The notes below the pieces were generated by a model. That model searched no databases and was not told where the DNA came from. It was given only the letters and a program-made list of their open reading frames with translations. From Candidatus Fusicatenibacter merdavium (GTDB taxonomy: Bacteria; Bacillota; Clostridia; Lachnospirales; Lachnospiraceae), in assembly GCA_019115005.1 (NCBI GenBank), contig DXEK01000158.1, forward strand, positions 1 through 38,803: 38,803 bases of DNA, written 5' to 3'. Of this stretch, positions 26,482 to 34,264 are shown piece by piece. The position numbers and the translations under genes were made by a program. Numbering within the stretch: position 1 is the stretch's first letter; every line of letters starts with the position of its first letter.

Positions 26482-27180
26482 TTAGGAATCACAGACATTA
26501 AAATTCGTATATTGGTATTTCATCAGACAGTCCGCCATTTCCTGACCATACTCCCGGGCAAACTCCTCCAGGACCTGAGCATTGACCGCCTCGCCCTGAC
26601 TCCGGAAGACAGCAGACGTCACTTCCCGGTAAGCCCAGAAAGAATGTGCACAGTGATACTCAAAGTTTTTGATATACTCTGCCTTTTTGCTCAGATCGGT
26701 CGTCTCGTCAAAATCCGGCTGTTTCAACCGGTGGATACAGTAGTCGGCAGTCTGGAGGGTCTGTTCCACCTCGTAGGTCAGATAAGGGTTAAAACCGCGG
26801 GCGATGGCCATATCCAGATGGCGGCAGTACTCCGCCCCTGCCGTCTGGTCCAGTCCCATATCCTTAAACTGCTGATGCCAGGGGCAGCGGGTAATGTGCT
26901 GAACAGCATCCGGTCTGTAAGACTGAAAACAGGACACATTACTGATCCCCTCCTCCGCCGCCTCCGGCGTTCCAACCCACTCTCCATACCTGCAGTAAGT
27001 GGCAAAGGTCAGAGGCGCTCCGTCGCGAATGGCACGCTGAGCCATCCGACGTCCTCTCTGCATCGCGTAATACTGAGTTGCATGGATAAAGGCTGCCTTT
27101 CCCCGCTCCCCGAATGTCTCCGTCAGGGCTACATAATACCTGGCAGCAATGTATGCGTGTACTCTTTCATTAAATCCCAT
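26482..27180 (-). CDS. L-2-amino-thiazoline-4-carboxylate hydrolase-like protein
   Basis: A 232-residue protein resembling the ATC hydrolase family, which opens the ring of L-2-amino-thiazoline-4-carboxylate to N-carbamoyl-L-cysteine. Visible features include a conserved cysteine in NVSCFQSY, a CPWH motif, EYCRHLDMAIARGFNP (Cys...Asp...Phe-Asn-Pro) and TADYCIHR near residue 160. I recognise the family by these motifs and the length; the true substrate is uncertain. The start follows GGGAGGGAG. It lies 44 bases after thiE on the same strand with no terminator between, and a strong terminator follows it, so it appears to be the last gene of the thiamine operon. A role on thiazole or thiazoline compounds is an inference from that context. 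Confidence 0.75.
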   Translation of the reverse strand: MGFNERVHAYIAARYYVALTETFGERGKAAFIHATQYYAMQRGRRMAQRAIRDGAPLTFATYCRYGEWVGTPEAAEEGISNVSCFQSYRPDAVQHITRCPWHQQFKDMGLDQTAGAEYCRHLDMAIARGFNPYLTYEVEQTLQTADYCIHRLKQPDFDETTDLSKKAEYIKNFEYHCAHSFWAYREVTSAVFRSQGEAVNAQVLEEFAREYGQEMADCLMKYQYTNFNVCDS

Positions 27181-27224
27181 CGTCTCCCTCCCTGTCCGTT
27201 TCCTCCGTCAAGCAGACGGCTACT

Positions 27225-27857
27225 TCAGATGTTCCTGCTCTTCAGCCGAATGACTCCTTCTTTCAGTTCCTCCGCTGTCCGTCTCGGATCCTCCGACTTC
27301 ATGATCGCGCTGACGACACAGATTCCGGCGATGCCCGATCCTTCAAGCACATCCATATTCCCGGCGTTCAGCCCTCCGATCGCGTTGACCGGGATCGGCA
27401 CAGCCTCACAGATTTCTTTCAGGGTGGAAACCTTTGTCAGGATGGTCTTTACCTTTGTGGTCGTCGGATAGATCGCTCCGACGCCCAGATAATCGGCTCC
27501 CTGTCTCCAGGCTTCCAGCGCCTGCTCCACCGTCTTCGCCGTCGCTCCGACGATCTTATCCGGTCCCAGGATCTTTCTGGCCGCCGCCACCGGAATATCA
27601 CTCTGTCCCACATGGACGCCGGCGGCCCCGACAGCCGCCGCCACGTCCACCCGGTCGTCGATCAGCAGCGGAACCCCGTACCGGCCGCAGATTTCCTTGA
27701 CTTTCCCTGCCAGTTCCATATATTCCCGGGCGCTCTTTTCCTTTTCTCTCAGCTGCAGCAGTGTCACCCCGCCGCGGAGCGCCTCCTCCACCGTCCGGAG
27801 AAAAGATTCCTCCGTGTGATAACTGCTGTCAGTCACAAGATACAGTGTCGTATCCAT
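27225..27857 (-). CDS. thiE: Thiamine-phosphate synthase
   Basis: ThiE couples HMP pyrophosphate with thiazole phosphate to give thiamine phosphate. The 210-residue TIM-barrel protein shows YLVTDSSYHTEESFL, GGVTLLQLREKEKSAREY, GVPLLIDDRVDVAAAVGAAGVHVGQSDIP, GATAKTVEQALEAWRQGADYLGVGAIYPTTTK and PVNAIGGLNAGN, all family motifs. The start at 27857 (MDTTLYLVTD) follows AAGGAG and fits the family; an upstream in-frame ATG overlaps the end of thiM. It follows thiM by 20 bases. Confidence 0.95.
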   Translation of the reverse strand: MDTTLYLVTDSSYHTEESFLRTVEEALRGGVTLLQLREKEKSAREYMELAGKVKEICGRYGVPLLIDDRVDVAAAVGAAGVHVGQSDIPVAAARKILGPDKIVGATAKTVEQALEAWRQGADYLGVGAIYPTTTKVKTILTKVSTLKEICEAVPIPVNAIGGLNAGNMDVLEGSGIAGICVVSAIMKSEDPRRTAEELKEGVIRLKSRNI

Positions 27858-27877
27858 ATACTTGTTCTCCTTTTTTC

Positions 27878-28771
27878 TCAGTGAAGCCATCTTCTCACCT
27901 TCCGGCATTTTTCGATCGTCTCCCACCGGCAGATGGACAGTTCATCCATCAGGCGGATCTGATACGTTCCGCTTCCCTTCCAGTCTCCGGCCGCGCGTTC
28001 GCCGCAGATGCCAAACATGACAGCGCCCAGCAGCGCTGCCGGAAGAAGCATCCTTTCGCTGAGATATGCCGCCGTCAGGGCTGTCACCATACAGCCGGTG
28101 CCTGTGATCGACGCCATTCTGCCGCTCCCGTTTTCCGCCAGGTAGGTCTGCACTCCGTCAGAGATCACATCTGTCTTCCCGGTGGCCGTCACCACTGCGC
28201 CATAGCGCTCTGCCAGCCCGCGGATCTCCTCCGCGACTGCATCTCTTGTACCGTCATTCACCACATCCTGCGGACTTGCATCCACACCGCTGACGTTCAC
28301 CGTCTCTCCCTGCGCCATTCCCGCCAGCGCCCGGATCTCGGACAGGTTGCCTTTCAGGATCAGCGGCGACCGATTTCCGTCTTCTGTACAGGTTTCTCTC
28401 ATGGCGAGAAACTCCTGCACAATGGATCTTCTCAAACCGCTGCAGCCGATCCCCACAAGATCCAGGATCACCGGGATCCCGCGCCTTGCGGCTTCCTCGC
28501 CGGACAGCAGAATCGACGTCCGTCTCGCATCTGTAATATTGCCGAGATTCAGTCCGAGGGCGGCAGCCGACGCCGTGATCTCCCGGACCTCTTCCGGATG
28601 CTCCGCCATGATCGGGCGCGCGCCAGATGCCAGGATCACGTTGGCACAGTCGTGGATCGAAATGGGATTTGTGATACAATGGATCAGCGGCGCCTTCTGC
28701 GGCACCGCCTCCATGATCTTTTTCATCTGTTTCCAGACAATCTCTTCTGTTATATCGTTTTTCTTGTCCAT
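27878..28771 (-). CDS. thiM: Hydroxyethylthiazole kinase
   Basis: ThiM phosphorylates 5-(2-hydroxyethyl)-4-methylthiazole for salvage. The 297-residue ribokinase-like protein has PLIHCITNPISIHDCANVILASGARPIMAEHPEEV, ALGLNLGNI, PVILDLVGIGCSGLRR and the catalytic GTGCMVTALTAAYL near residue 220. The last third (from about 235) is typical in length. The ribosome binding site before 28771 is weak (AGAAG). It lies between thiW, which should import thiazole, and thiE, which uses its product. Confidence 0.95.
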   Translation of the reverse strand: MDKKNDITEEIVWKQMKKIMEAVPQKAPLIHCITNPISIHDCANVILASGARPIMAEHPEEVREITASAAALGLNLGNITDARRTSILLSGEEAARRGIPVILDLVGIGCSGLRRSIVQEFLAMRETCTEDGNRSPLILKGNLSEIRALAGMAQGETVNVSGVDASPQDVVNDGTRDAVAEEIRGLAERYGAVVTATGKTDVISDGVQTYLAENGSGRMASITGTGCMVTALTAAYLSERMLLPAALLGAVMFGICGERAAGDWKGSGTYQIRLMDELSICRWETIEKCRKVRRWLH

Positions 28772-28856
28772 ATTCTTCTATCTTTTACAATCAGGTTTTC
28801 CCTGCATATTCCCTGTAACCGTTCCTTCACAGAAACAATGATGGTTACCTCTGTTT

Positions 28857-28884
28857 GTAACAATTCAGCCGGCGGAACGATCAT
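28857..28884. repeat. Decayed copy of the intergenic palindrome at the thiW end
   Basis: GTAACAATTC, the 8-base spacer AGCCGGCG and GAAC align with the left arm, spacer and start of the right arm of the palindrome family. The right arm ends in the thiW stop. A second left arm, GTAACCGTTC, lies at 28815-28824 with a GGTTAC partner at 28843-28848. Confidence 0.4.
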
Positions 28885-29603
28885 TTCTGTTTCTGCCGTT
28901 CGCCTCTGGTGGATTTGAAGTAGAACGCCGCCACCAGTTCCACAAGCAGGAAAGCCGCCGCCGGTATGCCGATGGTCAGTTCACCGCTCATATGCATAAA
29001 GTTTCTCATCACCACAAAGACCGCCAGGAACACAAGGATCCCGAGAAATGCGATCCCGATCGTATCTGCCGCGCTGCTCTCCGGCTGTTCTCTCACCGGC
29101 GAACCCAGCGTTTCCTGGAACCTTGTCAGAAGCTTCGCCTGATTCAGATATTTCAGGAACAGGAAAGCCACGCTTCCTCCGATCAGCGTTCCGCAGATGA
29201 AGCTCGGCACATAGAACAGCCAGGAAAGACCGGTACGTCCCATCAGTCCGGCCATTACCGGATAGGAAACGATCGCTCCGATGATACCGGTTCCGATCAC
29301 CTCGCCAAGTACCGCATAGATCATCCGACCTTTCGACATACGGTACAGGACGCCTGACAAAAACGCGCCGAACACGGCCCCCGTCAGAGCAAGAGGCGGG
29401 ATTCCCATAAAGCACATTCTGAGAATTCCGATCAGAACCGCACAAAGCAGAGAGTACCACGGCCCCAGCAGCACCGAGCAGACAATGTTGATAAAGTGCG
29501 CCATCGGGCACATACCTTCCACCCGCAGGATCGGCGAGATGACTACGCCGATCGCCACCAGCATCGCCAGTAAAGTCATTTTTTGCAGCGTATTCTTTTT
29601 CAT
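28881..29603 (-). CDS. thiW: Thiazole-specific ECF S component ThiW
   Basis: ThiW is the membrane substrate-binding subunit that captures the thiazole precursor for an energy-coupling factor transporter. The 240-residue protein begins KMTLLAMLVAIGVVISPILRVEGMCPMAHFINIVCSVLLGPW, has about six hydrophobic segments to residue 150, and a C-terminal extension with two more (about 180-230). No A or T subunit is nearby in this operon, so it probably shares a general ECF module; the ECF set at 3015-6486 is a dedicated one with its own S component. The start follows AAGAGG. Its leader contains the half-TPP-aptamer-like RNA at 29612-29695. Confidence 0.88.
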   Translation of the reverse strand: MKKNTLQKMTLLAMLVAIGVVISPILRVEGMCPMAHFINIVCSVLLGPWYSLLCAVLIGILRMCFMGIPPLALTGAVFGAFLSGVLYRMSKGRMIYAVLGEVIGTGIIGAIVSYPVMAGLMGRTGLSWLFYVPSFICGTLIGGSVAFLFLKYLNQAKLLTRFQETLGSPVREQPESSAADTIGIAFLGILVFLAVFVVMRNFMHMSGELTIGIPAAAFLLVELVAAFYFKSTRGERQKQK

Positions 29604-29611
29604 GTTTGATT

Positions 29612-29695
29612 CCTCTTTTCCGTATATTCTTTCGGTCGGTACTTTGGTACCCTCTCAACCTGGCACACAGGCTCCCTCGCTATACAGAGAGACGG
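29612..29695 (-). promoter_or_regulatory. Half TPP-riboswitch-like leader of thiW
   Basis: Read on the minus strand, the segment 29634-29677 aligns with the 5' half of the thiC TPP riboswitch: AGGGAGC, a short hairpin (CCTG/CAGG), TTGAGAGG, a GGTAC/GTACC hairpin, then CGACC. TGAGA is the strand that grips the pyrimidine ring of TPP. The second half (CCTGAT...GGGTAATGCC...CGTAGGGA), which binds the pyrophosphate, is missing. Flanking GTATA and TATAC can pair, and the pairing extends imperfectly to CCGTCTCT opposite GGAAAAGAGG, which covers the thiW ribosome binding site. Translational control is therefore plausible. The rest of the 296-base gap (29696-29899) holds a TTCTGAA/TTCAGAA palindrome and a GGGAGCTCCC palindrome, but no recognised gene. 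Confidence 0.6.
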
Positions 29696-29899
29696 CGAAG
29701 TTTCTGAAATTCAGAAGATCGGATTTCCGTCCCACTTTCCCGGACTTCCCCAGGGAGCTCCCCCTTTGAAAGCTGTTCCGCGTCCGTTTTCCGAATCCCG
29801 CAAAACTGCCGGAAAAGATTTTGTGTAACCATTCACGCAACGGAAGGATTACGATTTTGCAGCTGTTCTTCCTGACCTCCTTTCACGGCTGATCCGCCG

Positions 29900-30736
29900 T
29901 CATTCCTTTCCAAAATATGTATCTTTCAATGGGAAGGCGTGGTTCACAGGTCCACTGCCTTTTCCCAGATCCAGCTGATCCGCCAGCGCCCCGGACAGAT
30001 ATTCTTTCGCCCGTTCCACAGATTCCTCCAGAGAAAATCCTTTCGCCAGATTTGCGGCGATAGCGCTGGACAGCGTGCAGCCGGTCCCGTGGGTGTTGGT
30101 ATTCATGATCCGCTTTCCCCGGAACCACCGCAGACTGCCGTCCCGGTACAGAAGATCATTGGCGTCATTTCTCTGATGGCCGCCCTTCAGGAGCACTGCC
30201 GTACGGCAGGTCTGTCCGATCCAGGCGGCGGCGTCCTCCATCTCCTGCTCCGTCACAATCGTTCTCCCGGAAAGCACCTCAGCCTCCGGAAGATTCGGCG
30301 TGATCACATCGGCAAGAGGGAACAATTCTTCCTTCATCACCTGGACCGCATCCTCTTCCATCAGCCTGGAACCGCTGGTCGCCACCATCACAGGGTCCAC
30401 GACGATCCGGACGGCGCCATACTCTCTCAGTTTTCCGGCCACCGCCCGCATCAATTCCGCCGACGGGAGCATCCCGATCTTCACCGCATCCGGACGGAGA
30501 TCCGTAAACACGCAGTCCATCTGCTCCTCCAGGAACTCCGGCGTAACATTCATAACGGAACGCACCCCTGTTGTATTCTGAGCAGTCAGCGCTGTGATGA
30601 CGCTCATCGCATAGACGCCGTTGACGGTCATCGTCTTGATATCCGCTTGGATCCCTGCGCCGCCGCTGGAATCGCTCCCTGCGATGGTCAGGGCCGTTTT
30701 CATCTTCTTTCCGGGCATTTCACTGTTCTGTTCCAT
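29900..30736 (-). CDS. thiD: Hydroxymethylpyrimidine (phosphate) kinase
   Basis: ThiD phosphorylates HMP and HMP phosphate to HMP pyrophosphate. The 278-residue ribokinase-like protein shows ALTIAGSDSSGGAGIQADIKTMTVNGVYAMSVITALTAQNT near the start, VDPVMVATSGSRLM, ADVITPNLPEAEVLSG, VLLKGGHQ and the catalytic NTHGTGCTLSSAIAANLAKG. The start at 30736 follows AAGGAAG; internal ATGs at 30718 and 30703 are alternatives, since the family signature begins only at residue 14. It lies 107 bases after thiC. A further decayed palindrome (30790-30817) lies in that gap. Confidence 0.94.
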   Translation of the reverse strand: MEQNSEMPGKKMKTALTIAGSDSSGGAGIQADIKTMTVNGVYAMSVITALTAQNTTGVRSVMNVTPEFLEEQMDCVFTDLRPDAVKIGMLPSAELMRAVAGKLREYGAVRIVVDPVMVATSGSRLMEEDAVQVMKEELFPLADVITPNLPEAEVLSGRTIVTEQEMEDAAAWIGQTCRTAVLLKGGHQRNDANDLLYRDGSLRWFRGKRIMNTNTHGTGCTLSSAIAANLAKGFSLEESVERAKEYLSGALADQLDLGKGSGPVNHAFPLKDTYFGKE

Positions 30737-30843
30737 GTTGTTTCTTCTTCCTTCCGCCCTGTACGGGCTCTTTCCAGTATTGTTTTCCCGCAACCGTCCA
30801 GCCAATGGAACCGCCGCGTTTTCTCTCATACAGCTGCCGGGAA

Positions 30844-32151
30844 TCACTCGTCGTAAATGCTGACAATCTCCCCGTCCAGGATCCGGTTCATGTTCTTGAC
30901 CGCGCAGAAATTTCCACACATGCTGCAGGTATCCTCTTTCTCCGGCTTCGCCTCCTCACGGTAACGGCGCGCTTTCTCCGGATCCATGCACAGGCGGAAC
31001 ATTTCCTCCCAGTCCAGATTTTTCCGGGCAGTGCTCATCTGATGATCCCACTCCGACGCATGGGGGATTCCCTTGGCGATATCCGCCGCATGAGCCGCGA
31101 TCTTGGACGCGATGATTCCTTCCTTCACATCGTTTACATCCGGCAGGCGCAGATGCTCCGCCGGCGTCACATAGCACAAGAACGCCGCGCCGCTGGCCGC
31201 CGCGATGGCTCCGCCGATGGCAGCGGTGATGTGATCATAGCCCGGCGCCACATCCGTAACCAGAGGCCCGAGCACATAGAACGGCGCACCCTGGCAGATC
31301 GTCTGCTGGATCTTCATATTCGCCTCGATCTGGTTCAGCGGCATATGGCCCGGCCCTTCGATGATGACCTGGACGTCCTTCGCCCATGCTCTTCTGGTCA
31401 GTTCTCCCAGAGTCACCAGTTCCTCGATCTGGGAAATATCTCCGGCATCAGCGATGCAGCCCGGACGGCAGGCGTCCCCGAGACTCAGCGTCACATCGTA
31501 TTCCCGGCAGATCTCCAGGATCCGGTCGAAATGCTCATAAAACGGATTCTCCTGCCCGGTCATCTCCATCCATGCAAAGATGATGGAACCGCCGCGGGAC
31601 ACAATGTTCGTCAGGCGCTTCGCCTCCTTAAACCGCTGAGCCGTCCTTCGGTTGATCCCCACATGGATCGTCATAAAATCCACGCCGTCTTTCGCGTGCA
31701 TCTCAACGATCTTCAGCCATTCCTCCGAAGTGATCTCCTTCAGCGCTTTGTGATAATAAACCACCGCGTCATAGATCGGCACCGTGCCGATGATCGCCGG
31801 GCACTCCGCCGTCAGCTTTCTCCGGAATTTCTGTGTATCGCCAAAGGAACTCAGGTCCATGATCGACTCCGCTCCCATCTTCACCGCGTCGTTGACCTTT
31901 TCCATCTCCATATCCATGTCTTTCCAGTCTCTGGATGTTCCCAGGTTCACATTGATCTTCGTTTTCAGCATCGAACCGATCCCGTTGACATCCAGGCAGG
32001 TGTGCAGTTTGTTGGCAGGGATCGCAACCTTTCCCTCGGCAACGAGTCCTCTCAGCTTTTCCACATCCATAAACTCTTTTTCCGCCACGCGCTTCATTTC
32101 TTTTGTAATGATGCCCTTTTTCGCGGCATCCATCTGTGTCGTGTAATCCAT
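30844..32151 (-). CDS. thiC: Phosphomethylpyrimidine synthase
   Basis: ThiC is a radical SAM enzyme that rearranges aminoimidazole ribotide to HMP phosphate. The 435-residue protein has the clostridial-type length. Visible motifs are [18 protein letters not shown] [57 protein letters not shown] and [15 protein letters not shown]. The C-terminal cluster-binding motif is CSMCGNFC, spaced CX2CX3C. The start at 32151 follows AAGGAT; the longer frame reads into the riboswitch terminator. It is first in the thiamine operon and is controlled by the TPP riboswitch and terminator upstream. Confidence 0.97.
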   Translation of the reverse strand: MDYTTQMDAAKKGIITKEMKRVAEKEFMDVEKLRGLVAEGKVAIPANKLHTCLDVNGIGSMLKTKINVNLGTSRDWKDMDMEMEKVNDAVKMGAESIMDLSSFGDTQKFRRKLTAECPAIIGTVPIYDAVVYYHKALKEITSEEWLKIVEMHAKDGVDFMTIHVGINRRTAQRFKEAKRLTNIVSRGGSIIFAWMEMTGQENPFYEHFDRILEICREYDVTLSLGDACRPGCIADAGDISQIEELVTLGELTRRAWAKDVQVIIEGPGHMPLNQIEANMKIQQTICQGAPFYVLGPLVTDVAPGYDHITAAIGGAIAAASGAAFLCYVTPAEHLRLPDVNDVKEGIIASKIAAHAADIAKGIPHASEWDHQMSTARKNLDWEEMFRLCMDPEKARRYREEAKPEKEDTCSMCGNFCAVKNMNRILDGEIVSIYDE

Positions 32152-32259
32152 ACGTTTATCCTTTCCGGCAGGCGCTGTTCCATCGCCGCCCCGTATTTTT
32201 CCAGGAACCCTCCCTGACCGCCGCACGCCGGACAGAACTTCTGCAGCAGACTGCAGAGG

Positions 32260-32296
32260 AAAAACAAAAGCCCCTGTCCCACGCAGGGACAGAGGC
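32260..32296 (-). terminator. Riboswitch-controlled terminator before thiC
   Basis: On the minus strand GCCTCTGTCCC pairs with GGGACAGGGGC around a five-base loop and runs into TTTTGTTTTT. It lies 39 bases after the TPP aptamer and about 110 before thiC, the expected place for the expression platform. Confidence 0.88.
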
Positions 32297-32334
32297 GCAT
32301 CTGCAAAACTACAGACCTCATCAGTCTTTTCAAA

Positions 32335-32422
32335 CACTTCCCTACGTTGGCATTACCCAAATCAGGTGATACAGGTCGGAGTTGATGACTCCCTCTCAGC
32401 CCGCCTACGAGCTCCCTGGTTC
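32335..32422 (-). promoter_or_regulatory. TPP riboswitch (THI element) of the thiamine operon
   Basis: On the minus strand the conserved parts occur in order: CCAGGGAGC, GGCTGAGAGG, a GGAGT/ACTCC hairpin, CACCTGATTTGG, GTAATGCCAACG and TAGGGA. Both the pyrimidine-binding (CTGAGA) and pyrophosphate-binding (GTAATGCC) halves are intact. TPP binding should allow the terminator at 32260-32296 to form and switch the operon off. Confidence 0.97.
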
Positions 32423-32432
32423 TTATTTTTTA

Positions 32433-32461
32433 AGTTTATCACTTCACGAATGAACCGTCAA
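32433..32461 (-). promoter_or_regulatory. Promoter of the thiamine operon
   Basis: On the minus strand TTGACG (32456-32461) and TAAACT (32433-32438) are 17 bp apart, directly upstream of the TPP riboswitch. Confidence 0.85.
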
Positions 32462-32515
32462 TGATTTTTTTTCTGTTACTCTTCCGTTTTAATGCTTCCA
32501 TCGGCTGAAAGAATA

Positions 32516-33871
32516 CTATTTCCGCTTTTCAAATCCGTATACCCACCTACCCCGTAGAAACAGGAACAGAAAGATCGCGGAACTGATGCTCCAGGTCAGC
32601 GGATATGCCCAGAAGACCACGCGGATATCCGGAATAAAATGCACGGTAACGGTAATGTAGCTAACCCGCAGGATACACCAGACGCAGAGCATGACGATCA
32701 TCGGGATCGTGGAATTTCCCGATCCGCGCAGGATCGCAGCGATACAGTGGGAAAACGCCAGCAGGAAATAAAACAGTGTGACCGTCCGCGCCTGAGCCAC
32801 ACCGTAGCTGATCACCTCCGGATCGCTGTTGAACGCCGCGATCAGAAGAGGCGCCGCCAGGTTGATCACGATCCCCACAAGCTCCGCCAGAGAGATGGAA
32901 CAGAGGATCCCGAATCTCGCACCTTTTTTCGCACGCTCATACTGCTTCGCGCCCAGATTCTGGCTGACGAAAGTTGTAAGCGCCATCGTAAAACAGGTGA
33001 CCGGAAGGAATCCGAAACCTTCGATCTTGGAATATGCACCGCAGCCGGCCATCGCCATCCTGCCGAAAGTATTGATATTTGACTGTACGACCACGTTGGC
33101 AAGGGCAATCACGGAATTCTGAAAACCGGATGGCAAACCGTTCGCGATGATTTGCTTCAGCATCGGCAGATCAAAACGGATCTTTTTGAGATATAGACGA
33201 TATTCCTCCGGCGCTTTCATCAGATGCCGCATACACAGATACGCGCTGGCAAACTGGGAAATGATCGTCGCCAATGCCGCCGAGCCGACGCCCCAGTGAA
33301 ATCCTGCGACAAACAAAAGATCCAGCACGACATTGATACAGGAAGAAACGATCAGATAGATCAGCGGATGGCGGCTGTCTCCCACCGACTGATGGATCCC
33401 TACGCAGATGTTATACAGGACAAAACCGATCGAACCGGCAAAGTAGGTTCTGAAATATTCCGTGGACTGAGGCAGGACCTCCGCCGGCGTTCCCATAAGC
33501 ACCAGGATCTTCGGTGCAAAGAACATTCCCACCGCCGTCAGCACTACGCCCGCCGCCAGGCCGAAGGCGACCGTCGTGTGGATCGCTGTCTGCAGCCGCT
33601 CGATCTGCCGCGCGCCGTAATATCGAGCAATGACAACGCCGGCGCCCAGAGCGATTCCATTAAAGAAACCAACCATCAGAAAGATCAGATTTCCGGAAGA
33701 ACTGACCGCAGCCAGCGCGTTGCTTCCCAGAAAATTTCCGACAATCAGGGAATCGGCCGTATTATAAAGCTGCTGAAAAAGATTTCCCAGAAACAGAGGG
33801 ATCGCAAAAAAAATGATCTTCTTTGAAATGCTGCCCTCGGTCATCAGTGTTTTGCTGTCTTGTGTAGCCAT
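32516..33871 (-). CDS. MATE-family efflux transporter (first)
   Basis: A 451-residue integral membrane protein with about twelve hydrophobic segments in two pseudo-repeated halves, as expected for the multidrug and toxin extrusion family. Typical stretches are FAIPLFLGNLFQQLYNTADSLIVGNFLGSNALAAV at the start of the first half and LPSGFQNSVIALANVVVQSNINTFG at the start of the second, with a VSQNLGAKQYERAKKGA motif. It should export organic cations with Na+ or H+; the substrate is unknown. The start follows AGGAGAG. It is divergent from a second MATE gene; the two are clearly related but not near-identical. Confidence 0.93.
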   Translation of the reverse strand: MATQDSKTLMTEGSISKKIIFFAIPLFLGNLFQQLYNTADSLIVGNFLGSNALAAVSSSGNLIFLMVGFFNGIALGAGVVIARYYGARQIERLQTAIHTTVAFGLAAGVVLTAVGMFFAPKILVLMGTPAEVLPQSTEYFRTYFAGSIGFVLYNICVGIHQSVGDSRHPLIYLIVSSCINVVLDLLFVAGFHWGVGSAALATIISQFASAYLCMRHLMKAPEEYRLYLKKIRFDLPMLKQIIANGLPSGFQNSVIALANVVVQSNINTFGRMAMAGCGAYSKIEGFGFLPVTCFTMALTTFVSQNLGAKQYERAKKGARFGILCSISLAELVGIVINLAAPLLIAAFNSDPEVISYGVAQARTVTLFYFLLAFSHCIAAILRGSGNSTIPMIVMLCVWCILRVSYITVTVHFIPDIRVVFWAYPLTWSISSAIFLFLFLRGRWVYGFEKRK

Positions 33872-33911
33872 GTCACAACTCTCCTATGATTCATCAGATA
33901 TAGCAACAAAT

Positions 33912-33940
33912 ATTTTACTACAAATTTTATAAAAAGTTAA
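33912..33940 (-). promoter_or_regulatory. Promoter of the first MATE gene
   Basis: On the minus strand TTAACT (33935-33940) and TAAAAT (33912-33917) are 17 bp apart, about 40 bases before the start codon. Confidence 0.6.
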
Positions 33941-33968
33941 TACTTCAGATGCATTTCCTTCTCCTTTC

Positions 33969-33977
33969 TGCTATACT
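33969..33977 (+). promoter_or_regulatory. Candidate extended -10 promoter of the second MATE gene
   Basis: TGC precedes TATACT (33972-33977). There is no good -35 box. If used, the transcript has a leader of about 280 bases containing the palindromes and the structured repeat. Confidence 0.45.
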
Positions 33978-34031
33978 GGAGAGACAGCCTGCATATCAGT
34001 GCACAGAATTTAATGAGGCAAGCGACAAAAG

Positions 34032-34102
34032 GTCATAAATTGTTACAGTTCAACCAGCTGAACTGTAACAATAAATTTCATGCTTGCATGAAAATTTATG
34101 AC
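34032..34102. repeat. Nested palindromes in the MATE leader, with strong palindrome copy
   Basis: ATTGTTACAGTTCA (34039-34052) and TGAACTGTAACAAT (34059-34072) are perfect 14-bp arms around ACCAGC, the longest member of the palindrome family. A second hairpin follows, ATAAATTTCATGC/GCATGAAAATTTAT (34071-34099, one bulge). An outer pair GTCATAAAT/ATTTATGAC (34032-34040 and 34094-34102) competes with both. Confidence 0.7.
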
Positions 34103-34165
34103 TTTGTGGAGCGTAAAACACCGAAAAGCAGCTATTTTCCCAAAAAAATGAGCGGATTTGAGGTG

Positions 34166-34245
34166 TTTTCAGGATTGCGGGAGCATGAAATGCGGAGCAA
34201 TCCGCAGCATCATTGGGTCAAAATACCTTTTGCCCCATACATCAT
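34166..34245 (+). repeat. Structured repeat element, copy C
   Basis: It contains TTTTCAGGATTGCGGGA, GCATGAAATGCGGAGCAATC and TTGGGTCAAAATACC, ending TTTTGCCCCATACATCAT. It matches copy A in order and spacing. GCGGA-gcaa-TCCGC and GGATTGC/GCAATCC are alternative stems, and GGGTCAAAA-tacc-TTTTGCCCC is a second hairpin with one mismatch. An AAAACACC/GGTGTTTT stem (34115-34169) precedes the core. The element ends 19 bases before the MATE start codon. Confidence 0.7.
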
Positions 34246-34264
34246 TTAATTACAGAGGTGAACT

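Noticed and set aside
29634..29770. Cobalamin or T-box riboswitch before thiW
   Set aside because: The conserved cobalamin core and the T-box sequence are missing, while alignment with the 5' half of the thiC TPP aptamer is clear.
29655..29840. Open frame of 61 codons in the thiD-thiW gap on the minus strand
   Set aside because: It starts at TTG without a ribosome binding site and covers the structured leader of thiW; the RNA explanation fits better.
34013..34249. Open frame of 78 codons upstream of the second MATE gene
   Set aside because: It consists entirely of palindromes and the structured repeat, has no ribosome binding site and would encode repeat-derived sequence.
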